Source of the DNA: CAYPKG01 sp964411275
GTDB lineage: Bacteria > Bacillota > Clostridia > Christensenellales > CAG-138
Length of the DNA stretch: 38,852 nucleotides
NCBI GenBank assembly: GCA_964411275.1
Contig: CAYPKG010000019.1
Location: 1-38,852, forward strand
Reading direction: 5' to 3'
The position numbers and the translations under genes are program-made. Below, in pieces: positions 23,041-31,410 of the stretch; the first letter of the stretch is position 1; each line of letters begins with the position of its first letter. Under the pieces are notes generated by a model. The model saw only the letters and a program-made list of their open reading frames with translations, was not told the DNA's origin and did no database searches.

Positions 23041-25047
23041 TTGGACAAGAAATTCCCGCTGCTTATGCAACGAGGTAAAATGGGTTCTCTGGAACTTTCC
23101 AACCGCATCATAATGGCGCCCATGGGTTCCCTCAACGGCAGCCCGGATGGCTATGTCACCGAGCGCGGGCTGCGCTTTTACGGAACCATCGCCAAGGGCG
23201 GACTTAGCATGATTATCGTGGAATGTACCGCCATCGATGACGATTTGAGCATCGGGGAAGACAACCTGATGCGCATGACCGACAACGCGCACATCACCGG
23301 TCAGGCCCGTCTAGTCTCTGTCATTCACGACCAAGGCGCCATCGCAGTCCTGCAATTGTGTCACATCGGCCATCAGCTTTCTCTTGCGAACAAAAAGGCA
23401 TCCCTTGGCCCTTCCACAATGAACGAGCTCCAGGGCGGGATCATGCCCTTTCCCATTCGCGGGATGAGCAAGGCTGAAATAAAGGAATGCGAGGAAAACT
23501 TCGCAAGTGCCGCCTGGAGAGCCAAGATGGCTGGGTATGACGCCATCGAAATACACGGCGCCATCGGCCATCTCATCAATATGTTCTGTTCCAAAGCCTA
23601 CAACAAAAGAACGGATGAATACGGCGGCAGCCCGGAAAACAGGGTTCGCTTCTTCAAGGAGATCATTGAGGCATGCCAGAGGAAATGCGGCAAGGATTTC
23701 CCCATCATCGCCCGTATCTGCGGGGACGAGTACGACGGGGAAAACGGGCTGACGCTCACGGAAAGCATTGAGCAGGCCAAAATATTGGAGGCAACGGGGA
23801 TCGTGGCGTTCCATCTGGTGGCCGGCTCCAACAACAACGTGCGAACCATCAACTTCCAGTACGACCCCAGAGGCGATTATATTCCCACCGCCCGGGCCTT
23901 CAAGCAGGCGGGCTTCAAGGTTCCCTTTATACTGGACGGGGGATTTTCCACCCCGGATCTGGCGGAAAAGGCCCTTGCAGAAGGCGTTTGCGACTATATC
24001 GGCATCGGCCGGCCCACATTAGCCGACCCAAATTACGCGAAAAAGGTAAAGGAGGGGCGGCCGGAGGATATCGTTCCCTGCATCCGCTGCTGTATGGGCT
24101 GCGTGGGCACCATCGAAAAATTCAACGCCGCTGTGGGGCTTCGATGCTCGGTTAATCCCCAATGCAATATGGGCGGCCTTCGAGATCTTGCGCCCATCGA
24201 AAGAAAGAAACGGGTTTGCATCGTGGGCGGCGGCCCCGCGGGCATGGAAGCTGCTCTCATATTGACGCAGCGCGGTCATGACGTTACGCTCTATGAAAGG
24301 CGAAAGCTGGGCGGAACCATGCACGAGGCGGGCTTTGACCCGGCCATCAAGGGGGATATCCGCCTTTTGATCCAATATTTCGAAGCACAGCTCAAAAAAT
24401 CAGTTGTAGCGCTCATTGAGGAGGAGGCAACCGCAGAAAAAATCCTTGCGGGTAACTTCGACGCGGTGCTTCTCGCCACTGGGGCAAAGCCCCTCGCCTG
24501 CCATGTCAAGGGCGTGGAAACCCATCAAAATGTCATGACGGTCTACGACTATGCCTCAAAAGCCGAAACGGCACAGCTGGGGGATACCGTGATGATTATC
24601 GGCGGATGCTTTATGAATTTAGAGATGGCATACGGCCTTGCGCTCAAGGGAAAGAACGTCATTCTTTCTTCCCGGCGGGGTACGGGCAACATGGGTATCA
24701 TGGAGCTTGGCAACGACAACAGCTCTCCCGGGCAGCAGCGCCTCAACATCCTGATGGCAAAGCACAGGGACAAAATCAAGATGCTGCTTGGCAAGAACAT
24801 CGTAGAGATCAACGAAAAGGGCGCCGTTCTTTCCGATGTGAAAACGAAGGAACACATGCAGGTGGATTGCGACACGATTTTAATCTGCCGTGGTTACACA
24901 GGAAAGCCCAAGCTGTATGATGCGCTATACGACAAAGTGCCCGAGCTGTACGTTGTGGGCGACGCAACGATGAAAGTGCGCTGCAATGACAAGCGCGTCA
25001 TCGGCCACGCCATCGAGGATGGGTTCCGCGTCGCGAACAGGATCTAG
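23041..25047 (+). CDS. OYE-family FMN/FAD/4Fe-4S oxidoreductase (BaiCD/2,4-dienoyl-CoA reductase type)
   Basis: 668 residues. Residues 1-370 form an Old Yellow Enzyme TIM barrel (NRIIMAPMGS; active-site HGAIGHLI; GGFSTPDLAEKAL; IGIGRPTLADP). A 4Fe-4S motif CIRCCMGCVGT with a later Cys follows. An FAD Rossmann motif CIVGGGPAGMEAA and a second dinucleotide domain come next; the latter reads IIGGCFMNLE instead of GGGxxGxE, so NAD(P) binding may be altered. C-terminal VVGDATMKVR...AIEDGFRVAN matches the family. Relatives reduce enoate or dienoyl double bonds, including bile acid intermediates. The TTG start lies nine bases after GAAGGAG. The substrate is unknown. Confidence 0.88.
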   Translation: MDKKFPLLMQRGKMGSLELSNRIIMAPMGSLNGSPDGYVTERGLRFYGTIAKGGLSMIIVECTAIDDDLSIGEDNLMRMTDNAHITGQARLVSVIHDQGAIAVLQLCHIGHQLSLANKKASLGPSTMNELQGGIMPFPIRGMSKAEIKECEENFASAAWRAKMAGYDAIEIHGAIGHLINMFCSKAYNKRTDEYGGSPENRVRFFKEIIEACQRKCGKDFPIIARICGDEYDGENGLTLTESIEQAKILEATGIVAFHLVAGSNNNVRTINFQYDPRGDYIPTARAFKQAGFKVPFILDGGFSTPDLAEKALAEGVCDYIGIGRPTLADPNYAKKVKEGRPEDIVPCIRCCMGCVGTIEKFNAAVGLRCSVNPQCNMGGLRDLAPIERKKRVCIVGGGPAGMEAALILTQRGHDVTLYERRKLGGTMHEAGFDPAIKGDIRLLIQYFEAQLKKSVVALIEEEATAEKILAGNFDAVLLATGAKPLACHVKGVETHQNVMTVYDYASKAETAQLGDTVMIIGGCFMNLEMAYGLALKGKNVILSSRRGTGNMGIMELGNDNSSPGQQRLNILMAKHRDKIKMLLGKNIVEINEKGAVLSDVKTKEHMQVDCDTILICRGYTGKPKLYDALYDKVPELYVVGDATMKVRCNDKRVIGHAIEDGFRVANRI

Positions 25048-25177
25048 TCGAAATTTCACACAATTGAATATGGAAAAGGAGCGGCAAAATGATCTGACAT
25101 TATTGCCAAAAAGAAAAACTGGCCACAAACGAGGAAATCGCCAAAGCAAAGGCATAGTAGATTTCTCAAAACTGAAC

Positions 25178-25222
25178 AACGGTAGATATTCGAACAGCAA
25201 CGTTCCATATCTACCGTTTTCG
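25178..25222 (+). terminator. Terminator after the flavoenzyme gene
   Basis: A perfect 12-bp stem (25178-25189 with 25207-25218) has an internal gaac/gttc pairing in its 17-base loop and is followed by TTTTCGTT. Confidence 0.75.
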
Positions 25223-25279
25223 TTCGCCTCGTGGTACGTACATTAAGTGTAAAATAGATTTTATAAAATTTAATTTTGC

Positions 25280-25308
25280 TTGATATACTATTTCTTCCAT
25301 GATATACT
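25280..25308 (+). promoter_or_regulatory. Promoter of the OhrR-like/radical SAM operon
   Basis: TTGATA (25280-25285), 17 bases and TATACT (25303-25308). The nonamer TGATATACT is directly repeated at 25281 and 25300, overlapping both hexamers, a possible autoregulatory site. Confidence 0.6.
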
Positions 25309-25338
25309 TCTCCCCATCAAGATAAGCGAGGTGCGTAA

Positions 25339-25758
25339 ATGGACCCATTAAAGCTTGAAAATCAACTTTGCTTTCCGCTGTACGCCGCGGCGCGGGGCGT
25401 GGTTAAGCTCTATACGCCGGTTTTGTCAGAAATAGGGCTGACATATACGCAATACATTACAATGATGGTGATGTGGGAAAGAAAAAGCGTAAGCGTGAAA
25501 CAGCTTGGCCAGCGCCTGTATCTTGACTCCGGCACGCTGACGCCGCTGCTGAAGAAGTTGGAAAAACTGGGGTTAGTCACAAGGCAGCGTTCAAAAGAAG
25601 ATGAACGGCATCTGATTGTGGAGCTAACGCCCCAAGGGGAAGCTTTGCGCGAGCGAGCATTAAACGTGCCTATTCAGATGCAAGGTTGTATGAACCTGAG
25701 CCCGGAAGAAGCGGGCACTCTATATCAACTTTTGTATAAATTTTTAAGAAAGATTTGA
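25339..25758 (+). CDS. MarR-family regulator, OhrR-like
   Basis: 139-residue winged-helix dimer protein. LENQLCFPLYAAARGVVKLY at the N-terminus matches OhrR, with the peroxide-sensing cysteine at position 11. LTYTQYITMMVMWE, VKQLGQRLYLDSGTLTPLLKKLEKLGLVTR and RSKEDERHLIVELTPQG form the DNA-binding core. OhrR senses organic hydroperoxides by Cys oxidation. No ohr peroxidase is next to it; instead a radical SAM gene follows after nine bases, so the regulated function may differ. Confidence 0.88.
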   Translation: MDPLKLENQLCFPLYAAARGVVKLYTPVLSEIGLTYTQYITMMVMWERKSVSVKQLGQRLYLDSGTLTPLLKKLEKLGLVTRQRSKEDERHLIVELTPQGEALRERALNVPIQMQGCMNLSPEEAGTLYQLLYKFLRKI

Positions 25759-25767
25759 GGAGAATGT

Positions 25768-26844
25768 ATGAATGCAGTATTTGATATTGAAAAATACTTG
25801 AACGATGGGATTTCTTCTCTCATTCGTGATATCCTTAAGGCGACTTTTCAAAACCCGAAAGAGAGCGTTTATTTCGCCAGATATGCCCTTGACGCACAAA
25901 AAGCGGAAAAGCGCCGGCATAGTCTTGAAAAGGCCGGTGAGCATATTCCCTCCTTCCTGATTGCCAGCATAACAAGCGATTGTAACTTAAACTGTACCGG
26001 ATGCTATGATCGCGCCAATCACGCATGCGCCAGCGAGACGGAAATAAGCCGCGAAGGATGGGGCAGGATTTTTACAGAGGCTGAAGAGCTGGGCGTTTCT
26101 GCTATTCTGCTGGCAGGCGGCGAACCTATGATGCGCTTTGAAGTGATCGAGGAAGCCGCTCTTCATCCGGCGCTTTTATTTCCTGTCTTTACAAATGGCA
26201 CAATGCTTGACGATGGCACATTAGCGCTATTTGACGGGCATAGAAACCTAATTCCAGTCATCAGCATAGAGGGCAACGAAGCGCAGACCGATAAGCGGCG
26301 CGGAACCGGCATCTATAAAAAAACCATGGACGCGATGCGTACACTGGCTGAAAAAAATCTTTTATTCGGAGCCTCTATTACTGTAACAAAGGATAACTTG
26401 CCAACCGTTACCAGCGACGCCTTCGTTTTAGGGTTGAAAGAAAAAGGCTGTAGGGCTGTTGTTTTTGTTGAGTACGTCCCGGTAGAAAAATCTGAACTCG
26501 CCCTGGACGACCAGGGGCGCGATCTATTGGAGCAACGAGTATCGAATCTTCGCAATCAAAGCGATATGATCCTCATCTCCTTCCCCGGAGATGAAAAACA
26601 ATCCGGCGGCTGCCTCGCCGCAGGGCGGGGATTTTTCCATATCAACGCCAGCGGCGGAGCCGAGCCTTGCCCATTTTCGCCATATTCCGACACCAGCCTG
26701 AAAAAAACATCGCTTCGGGAAGCGCTGAAATCCCCGTTGTTTACAAGGCTTCGCGAGGATGGCGCCTTGCTTGAAGAACACACTGGCGGCTGCACGCTGT
26801 TTTCGCAGTCCGCATATGTTCAGTCGCTTATCACGAAAAAGTAA
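25768..26844 (+). CDS. Radical SAM protein
   Basis: 358 residues. The radical SAM cluster motif is DCNLNCTGCY (Cys72, Cys76, Cys79), the SAM-binding motif is AGGEPM, and a TIM-barrel follows. C-terminal cysteines (GGCLAAGRG, EPCPF, GGCTLF) may hold an auxiliary cluster but do not form a complete SPASM motif that I can recognise. GAGGAGA precedes the ATG. It is co-transcribed with the OhrR-like gene. It belongs to the broad radical SAM/SPASM-like group, with no peptide substrate gene seen nearby. The reaction is unknown. Confidence 0.85.
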   Translation: MNAVFDIEKYLNDGISSLIRDILKATFQNPKESVYFARYALDAQKAEKRRHSLEKAGEHIPSFLIASITSDCNLNCTGCYDRANHACASETEISREGWGRIFTEAEELGVSAILLAGGEPMMRFEVIEEAALHPALLFPVFTNGTMLDDGTLALFDGHRNLIPVISIEGNEAQTDKRRGTGIYKKTMDAMRTLAEKNLLFGASITVTKDNLPTVTSDAFVLGLKEKGCRAVVFVEYVPVEKSELALDDQGRDLLEQRVSNLRNQSDMILISFPGDEKQSGGCLAAGRGFFHINASGGAEPCPFSPYSDTSLKKTSLREALKSPLFTRLREDGALLEEHTGGCTLFSQSAYVQSLITKK

Positions 26845-26924
26845 ATCGAAGGCAGCCATCCGCCGCCATAAACGCATATGCATCCAGCGGTCAACGGGGG
26901 AATGGCGGCATGGACAATGGTTCC

Positions 26925-28613
26925 TCATTGTGTAGCGGGCGTTGGCCTGCTATTAATATCCAGCAGCGAGGCAATATACCCCCAATCGGGTTCTTCTTCC
27001 AAAAGAAATACCGTTTTCTCATACCCATACCGTTCATAGGGCAGATATACTTGCAGCATGCCGTCACACAGCCTAAGCTGGGTCGCGCTTACCGTTTCGC
27101 CGTTCACCCGCTCTGCGTACTGGATCGAAAGCTCCTGTCCCTTGCTTGTAATGGCATCTGCCCCGTAAATCTCCCTGGCCCGAAGGGAGGCGAGGTATGC
27201 GCCAAGCGCCTGTGCGTCATATTTATATACCCTGTATGTCCTCTCGGGGCTATCCGGCTCCTCCCGGTCGTAGAAGCAAACCCCGTCCATAACAAGCCCG
27301 GCGGGGGCTTTGTCAAACACCAGCGACTTCACCGTATCCATGCGGTTTACAATTGCCCCGGCGCCCAATGTCACGATGAACAGCATCCACGCAACGCCCA
27401 CCGTCACGCCACCGGAAAACCGCATAGCCGGGTGCAGAATGCTCTTTAGCCGATAACGAAGGCCGCTTGCCGAACGGGACAGGCAGGTGGTATACCCCCG
27501 GCTGCTTCCGGCGCTTTTCAATAATAATGCGGCATACTGCCTGCGCGTCTTCTCCTCAGCGCCGGACAATACCGCCTCATCACAGCTTAATTCCAAATCG
27601 TCCGCCGCCTTGTTTTTCGCAATCCACGCGAAGGGGTTAAACCAGCACACAGCGGCACAAAACCCCATATACAGCTTCATGCGGGTATCCGCACGGAGGA
27701 TATGGCGGCATTCATGCCGGATGATCAACTGAAGCTCCTGCTCCGTATACGTTGCTTCGGGCAGAAAAAGCCGCATGGTGCGGTCAAAACAGCCGACGGT
27801 CAGCGGGGTGGTAACCTGCTGTGAAACGAAAACCGGGATTTCGCGCTTGACCCCGTGCCTCACAAGGGCTTCCTGCCAAGGGGCGAGAATGTTGGGGGCC
27901 GTAACTGTCTCTGCGCTTTTTATGAGATGCCGCCTGAACGCGAGATGAGAAAACAGCTGCAAGGCCATCACACAGGCAAATCCAACCGCCCAAACAGCCC
28001 CAAGGGGGGAAATCCATTCCCGTGGCAAAGTGAGGACAAACAATTGTCGCGCCCTTATATTAAGGGTGCTTATAATGGCGAAAACCAGCGTCGGAACCAT
28101 CCAAAGCGTGGCGCAGGCCCGGGCGCTGATGGTGCGTCTGAGCAGCGGGAGCAACAGCAACAGCAGCCCGTAATATACGCTGATGCAAAAAAACAGCAAG
28201 CCAAGCTTGATCAGAAGGTCGTCCCGATTGAGCATCATCGATAGGGTAAATATGAGCACAATCATCCCCGGCAGCAGCAGCGGATCCACCAGCATGGTTT
28301 TGTGCCCGGGGCGTATGTGCTCAGACTGCAATTTCTCTTCTTTTCGCATTCGATCATAAAAGGCAGTCACCATAGCCACGCCAAGCGCCAGCCCGGTCCA
28401 AAACTGTGGCATGCCGAACACCCGGCCCATGTCCTTGCTAGTCACCACAAAAAACATGGCACCCCCAATCAGGGACAGCAGAAGCATTCGATACAAGGAC
28501 GAGTCCTGCCGGATAAACCCGGCCTCTTTTTTCTCCAGACGCCCCTGCTCATAAAACGCGATTATGATCACGCCGGCGAGAAAGAAGAAAAGTATGCCGT
28601 AAATGGGATTCAT
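26925..28613 (-). CDS. M56-family (BlaR1-like) membrane metallopeptidase
   Basis: 562 residues. Several N-terminal membrane helices (about 1-25, 42-58, 70-88, 110-160, 170-225) are followed by the cytoplasmic zinc protease motif HECRH (residues 300-304) and DDLELSCDEAVL, which supplies the third ligand region. One more helix (about 415-435) leads to an outside domain of 130 residues. There is no penicillin-binding transpeptidase domain as in BlaR1, so the sensed signal need not be a beta-lactam. The start ATG overlaps the BlaI-type stop (ATGA), which sets the start against a longer frame to 28715. Confidence 0.9.
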   Translation of the reverse strand: MNPIYGILFFFLAGVIIIAFYEQGRLEKKEAGFIRQDSSLYRMLLLSLIGGAMFFVVTSKDMGRVFGMPQFWTGLALGVAMVTAFYDRMRKEEKLQSEHIRPGHKTMLVDPLLLPGMIVLIFTLSMMLNRDDLLIKLGLLFFCISVYYGLLLLLLPLLRRTISARACATLWMVPTLVFAIISTLNIRARQLFVLTLPREWISPLGAVWAVGFACVMALQLFSHLAFRRHLIKSAETVTAPNILAPWQEALVRHGVKREIPVFVSQQVTTPLTVGCFDRTMRLFLPEATYTEQELQLIIRHECRHILRADTRMKLYMGFCAAVCWFNPFAWIAKNKAADDLELSCDEAVLSGAEEKTRRQYAALLLKSAGSSRGYTTCLSRSASGLRYRLKSILHPAMRFSGGVTVGVAWMLFIVTLGAGAIVNRMDTVKSLVFDKAPAGLVMDGVCFYDREEPDSPERTYRVYKYDAQALGAYLASLRAREIYGADAITSKGQELSIQYAERVNGETVSATQLRLCDGMLQVYLPYERYGYEKTVFLLEEEPDWGYIASLLDINSRPTPATQ

Positions 28614-28981
28614 AGCTCGCCTCGTTCCAGCAGCGAGCGAAGCTCCTCGATGTCCGCATGGCTTAACCCGCTGTCGCAAAGGGCGGCCGCAAATACCCGC
28701 ATATCCCCGCCGCAAAGCTTATTAAAAAAGGATTTGCTTTGGGAGGCGAGATAGGCCTGCCTTGTGATAAGGGGGGTGTAGCAATTGCTTCTTCCGGATT
28801 TCTCGATGGACAAAAACCCCCGCTCCACCAGCCGGGACAACAGCGTCAGGATGGTGGTGGCGGCCATGGGCCGCGCTTTTTTCAGGACGTTTTCCACGTC
28901 CGTACGGGATACCGGCGGCTCGCTGTCCCATATGGCCTGCATCACGGCAAGCTCCGCGTCAGGTAGCCTTCGAAAGCCCAT
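28610..28981 (-). CDS. BlaI/MecI/CopY-family repressor
   Basis: 123-residue winged-helix repressor. RLPDAELAVMQAIWDSEPPVSRTDV, TTILTLLSRLVERGFLSIEK and the C-terminal dimerisation helices match BlaI. Family members are cleaved by the partner M56 protease to release repression. GGAGG lies before the ATG. The promoter at 29013 contains two tacaattgta palindromes that fit BlaI-type operators, so autoregulation of the two-gene operon is likely. No beta-lactamase gene is adjacent. Confidence 0.93.
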   Translation of the reverse strand: MGFRRLPDAELAVMQAIWDSEPPVSRTDVENVLKKARPMAATTILTLLSRLVERGFLSIEKSGRSNCYTPLITRQAYLASQSKSFFNKLCGGDMRVFAAALCDSGLSHADIEELRSLLERGEL

Positions 28982-28993
28982 ACAAAACCTCCT

Positions 28994-29041
28994 CTACAAT
29001 TGTAGTACTATTATTCTACAATTGTAGAGGATTCAAGTCAA
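28994..29041 (-). promoter_or_regulatory. Promoter with twin BlaI-type operators
   Basis: Minus-strand TTGACT (29036-29041), 17 bases and TAGAAT (29013-29018). Two copies of tacaattgta (28995-29004 and 29017-29026), 22 bases apart, form a larger dyad; one overlaps the -10 and spacer, the other the start region. Confidence 0.85.
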
Positions 29042-29122
29042 GTGCTATTTCTATTTGCGGACATGATGCCAGCGAAAATGCAATATTGGCAAGCATCTCC
29101 CTTGCGTATTCTCGGTCAATAA

Positions 29123-29779
29123 TTAATCGAAATTTGCCCGGCGCGCCAAGCCCTCCCGGTCCAAAATGCGGTATCCGCTTTCGCGTTTTTCCAGCACGCC
29201 TTCAGCGCAAAGCGCCTTCAACAGGCGCAGCACATGCCGGTAGCTCATGCCCACAGAGCCGGAGGCGTCGGTAATAATGTCGCTGAAAATGCCGTCATGG
29301 GATGTCTGCAAAATATAGGCGCAGAGGCGCTCCTCTCCGGAGTGCAGCGCCGCTAACACAAAATTATCGGAGCAGCGAACCAGCTTTTCTGCAAGCTCTT
29401 TTCCCAGCTTGTTTAAGAATTCCGTATTGGATTTTAATTTAGCCGCATAGCCCCTAAACGGTATCGCGATGCAGGTAAACTCCGTAATAGCGATCATAGT
29501 TGCGGTGGCTGTGTCAAGCCCCGCCATAAGCTCCATGTCACCAACCATGCCCTTAGAAAGATAATAGCAAAGTATTAAATGCTTGCCGTTTGGTGCTGTG
29601 GAACAGACTTTCGCCTTGCCGCTAACGACAATAGCCAGCCAGGTGATGGGCAGACCCTCCTGCAAAATGGCTTCCCCGGGCTGGAAACTAAGGCACATGC
29701 AGGCGTCTGCGGGAATGTCCCAAAGGCCATAATCCGCAAGTATATTTCGATGTTTGTCCGTCAAAGGCCTTGTTTTCAT
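29123..29779 (-). CDS. Crp/Fnr-family regulator, YeiL-like
   Basis: 218 residues. The cyclic-nucleotide-type beta-barrel (about 15-130) contains LAIVVSGKAKVCSTAPNGKHLIL. The C-terminal winged HTH contains SVGMSYRHVLRLLKALCAEG. The recognition helix (YRHxxxR) differs from the CRP-type one of the gene at 4135, so it should read a different site. A GACA-aa-TGTC dyad stands in the divergent spacer at 29829-29838. GGAGG lies nine bases before the ATG. The divergent neighbour is a YdcZ-type transporter, the likely target. Confidence 0.87.
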   Translation of the reverse strand: MKTRPLTDKHRNILADYGLWDIPADACMCLSFQPGEAILQEGLPITWLAIVVSGKAKVCSTAPNGKHLILCYYLSKGMVGDMELMAGLDTATATMIAITEFTCIAIPFRGYAAKLKSNTEFLNKLGKELAEKLVRCSDNFVLAALHSGEERLCAYILQTSHDGIFSDIITDASGSVGMSYRHVLRLLKALCAEGVLEKRESGYRILDREGLARRANFD

Positions 29780-29799
29780 CTGCCAATACCTCCGCTTTT

Positions 29800-29868
29800 A
29801 TTGTACCACAACAAATGCCCATTGATATGACAAATGTCCTATGGCTCCGCCGGAAAAGCAGATATACT
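29800..29868. promoter_or_regulatory. Divergent promoters with a central Crp-type dyad
   Basis: The plus-strand -10 is TATACT (29863-29868); the minus-strand -10 is TACAAT (29800-29805). Neither has a clear -35. A dyad GACA-aa-TGTC with outer ata/tat arms is centred at 29833.5, about 29 bases from each -10, the class II activator position for both directions. Confidence 0.55.
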
Positions 29869-29890
29869 CTAGGCGAAGGGAGGGGAAATC

Positions 29891-30874
29891 ATGTATCAGC
29901 TTCTCGCCTTACTCACCGGGGTAACGATTGCCGCCATGGTTGCAATCAACGGGCATCTTTCACAGGCATACGGCGTGTATCTTGCGGCTATTTTGATCCA
30001 CATTGCAGGCGTGCTGTCCGCGTGGCTGCTTTGCGCGCTCCGGAAAGAAAAGCCCTTCACCCGCCGCCGAATTCCACTATGGCAGTATCTGGGCGGGGCA
30101 ATTGGCGTATTCACAACCCTGTTCACCAATTTCGCCTTTGGGCTAATCAGCATGACCAGCATCGTGGCCCTGGGGCTGCTGGGGCAGACGGTTGCCTCCC
30201 TGGTGATCGACAGCCTGGGGCTGTTTGGAATGCGGAAGATTCCCTTTCAAAAATCTGCCCTGATCTCCCTGTCCTTCGCCCTTATGGGAATACTGCTCAT
30301 GCTGGACCGGTCCGTCACGAAGGCCGTATACGCCGTATTCCTTTCCTTTGGTTCCGGGATCCTGGTGGTACTCTCCAGAAGCGTAAACGCCCGGCTGGCA
30401 AACGAGCTGGGCGCGCTTAAAGGATCGCTCATCAACCACCTCGTGGGGTTGCCCATCACCATCGCCGTCGCGGGGCTTGCGTTTCTTGTCGCGCCTGGAA
30501 CGTGGAGCGCCGCCGTTTCTCCCCCGCCCTGGGTCTATTTGGGCGGCGTGCTGGGCGTGGCAACCGTGCTGCTAAGCAATTTGACCGTGCCAAAGCTCTC
30601 CGCGTTTTCCCTGACGGTATTGGCATTTGTGGGCCAGTTCTTTGCGGGAATTCTCCTGGACGTCGCAGCAGGAGCCCGCAGCCTGGACGCCTCCTTTGCC
30701 GGGGGGATGGTGATTGCCGGAGGACTGGCGGCCATGCTCGCAGCCGAGCGGGCGTCGATTATCAAAGCCCGGAAAAATCAGGCGTATTGGGAGCGGCTAA
30801 ACAAAATCGAAGCGGAACACAGGGAAAAGGTCTATAGAAAATATCTCTCTGAAGAACACAACGAAGACGGCTGA
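29891..30874 (+). CDS. DMT-superfamily transporter with two YdcZ (DUF606) units
   Basis: 327 residues with about ten membrane helices. Two homologous halves of about 150 residues each show the YdcZ pattern: YLGGAIGVFTTLFTNFAFGLISMTSIVALGLLGQ in the first and YLGGVLGVATVLLSNLTVPKLSAFSLTVLAFVGQ in the second. A hydrophilic, charged tail follows. In many bacteria these halves are separate proteins of about 150 residues. The cargo is unknown. GGGAGGGG precedes the ATG. Confidence 0.88.
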   Translation: MYQLLALLTGVTIAAMVAINGHLSQAYGVYLAAILIHIAGVLSAWLLCALRKEKPFTRRRIPLWQYLGGAIGVFTTLFTNFAFGLISMTSIVALGLLGQTVASLVIDSLGLFGMRKIPFQKSALISLSFALMGILLMLDRSVTKAVYAVFLSFGSGILVVLSRSVNARLANELGALKGSLINHLVGLPITIAVAGLAFLVAPGTWSAAVSPPPWVYLGGVLGVATVLLSNLTVPKLSAFSLTVLAFVGQFFAGILLDVAAGARSLDASFAGGMVIAGGLAAMLAAERASIIKARKNQAYWERLNKIEAEHREKVYRKYLSEEHNEDG

Positions 30875-30951
30875 ATGGCAAAGCCAGCCTATTCCCTGAT
30901 GGGCGCAGGCCTCAAAGATATCGATAGATTTGTATTTGGTGGAGCCAATAT

Positions 30952-31362
30952 TTACCCTCCGAGTATCTCCCGCTGTGCCTTCTTGCTCAACGACGAGAGA
31001 ACCCATTGATAGGAGGCATGTACGATATCAGCAAGCACCTCATTGGGTACACCGCTGTCCAGATACACGGTGCTCCAGTGTTGCTTATTCATATAATATC
31101 CAGGTACAATATCATCGTACTCCCGGCGCAGTATATCGCTGAAAATTGGTTCCAGCTTCAATGTTATGATGGGCCTCGCGTTTTGGTCATTCACACCGAT
31201 ATAGGCATACATCTTGCCTCGCAAGAGATATTTATATGCTTGCCATGCAGGTTGAAATTCCTTTTCGGTGTCCGCTTGCTTTCGTAATAGTTCGTCAAGC
31301 CATCGGTATCTTTCCATAACGTCCTCCGGCCACTTGGTTACACTGTTTTCCAGCAACGCCAT
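30952..31362 (-). CDS. MmcQ/YjbR-family protein
   Basis: 136-residue cytosolic protein. ARPIITLKLEPIFSDILRREYDDIVPGYYMNKQHWSTVYLD is the typical MmcQ/YjbR core, with a CyaY-like fold. Family members are suggested to bind DNA but have no settled function. AAGGAGATG precedes the ATG. It converges on the YdcZ-type transporter and follows the small protein gene at 31411 on the same strand by 48 bases. Confidence 0.85.
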   Translation of the reverse strand: MALLENSVTKWPEDVMERYRWLDELLRKQADTEKEFQPAWQAYKYLLRGKMYAYIGVNDQNARPIITLKLEPIFSDILRREYDDIVPGYYMNKQHWSTVYLDSGVPNEVLADIVHASYQWVLSSLSKKAQREILGG

Positions 31363-31410
31363 TCAAACATCTCCTTGTGATTGATTTCATAGCGCAAATA
31401 TAAAATGATT

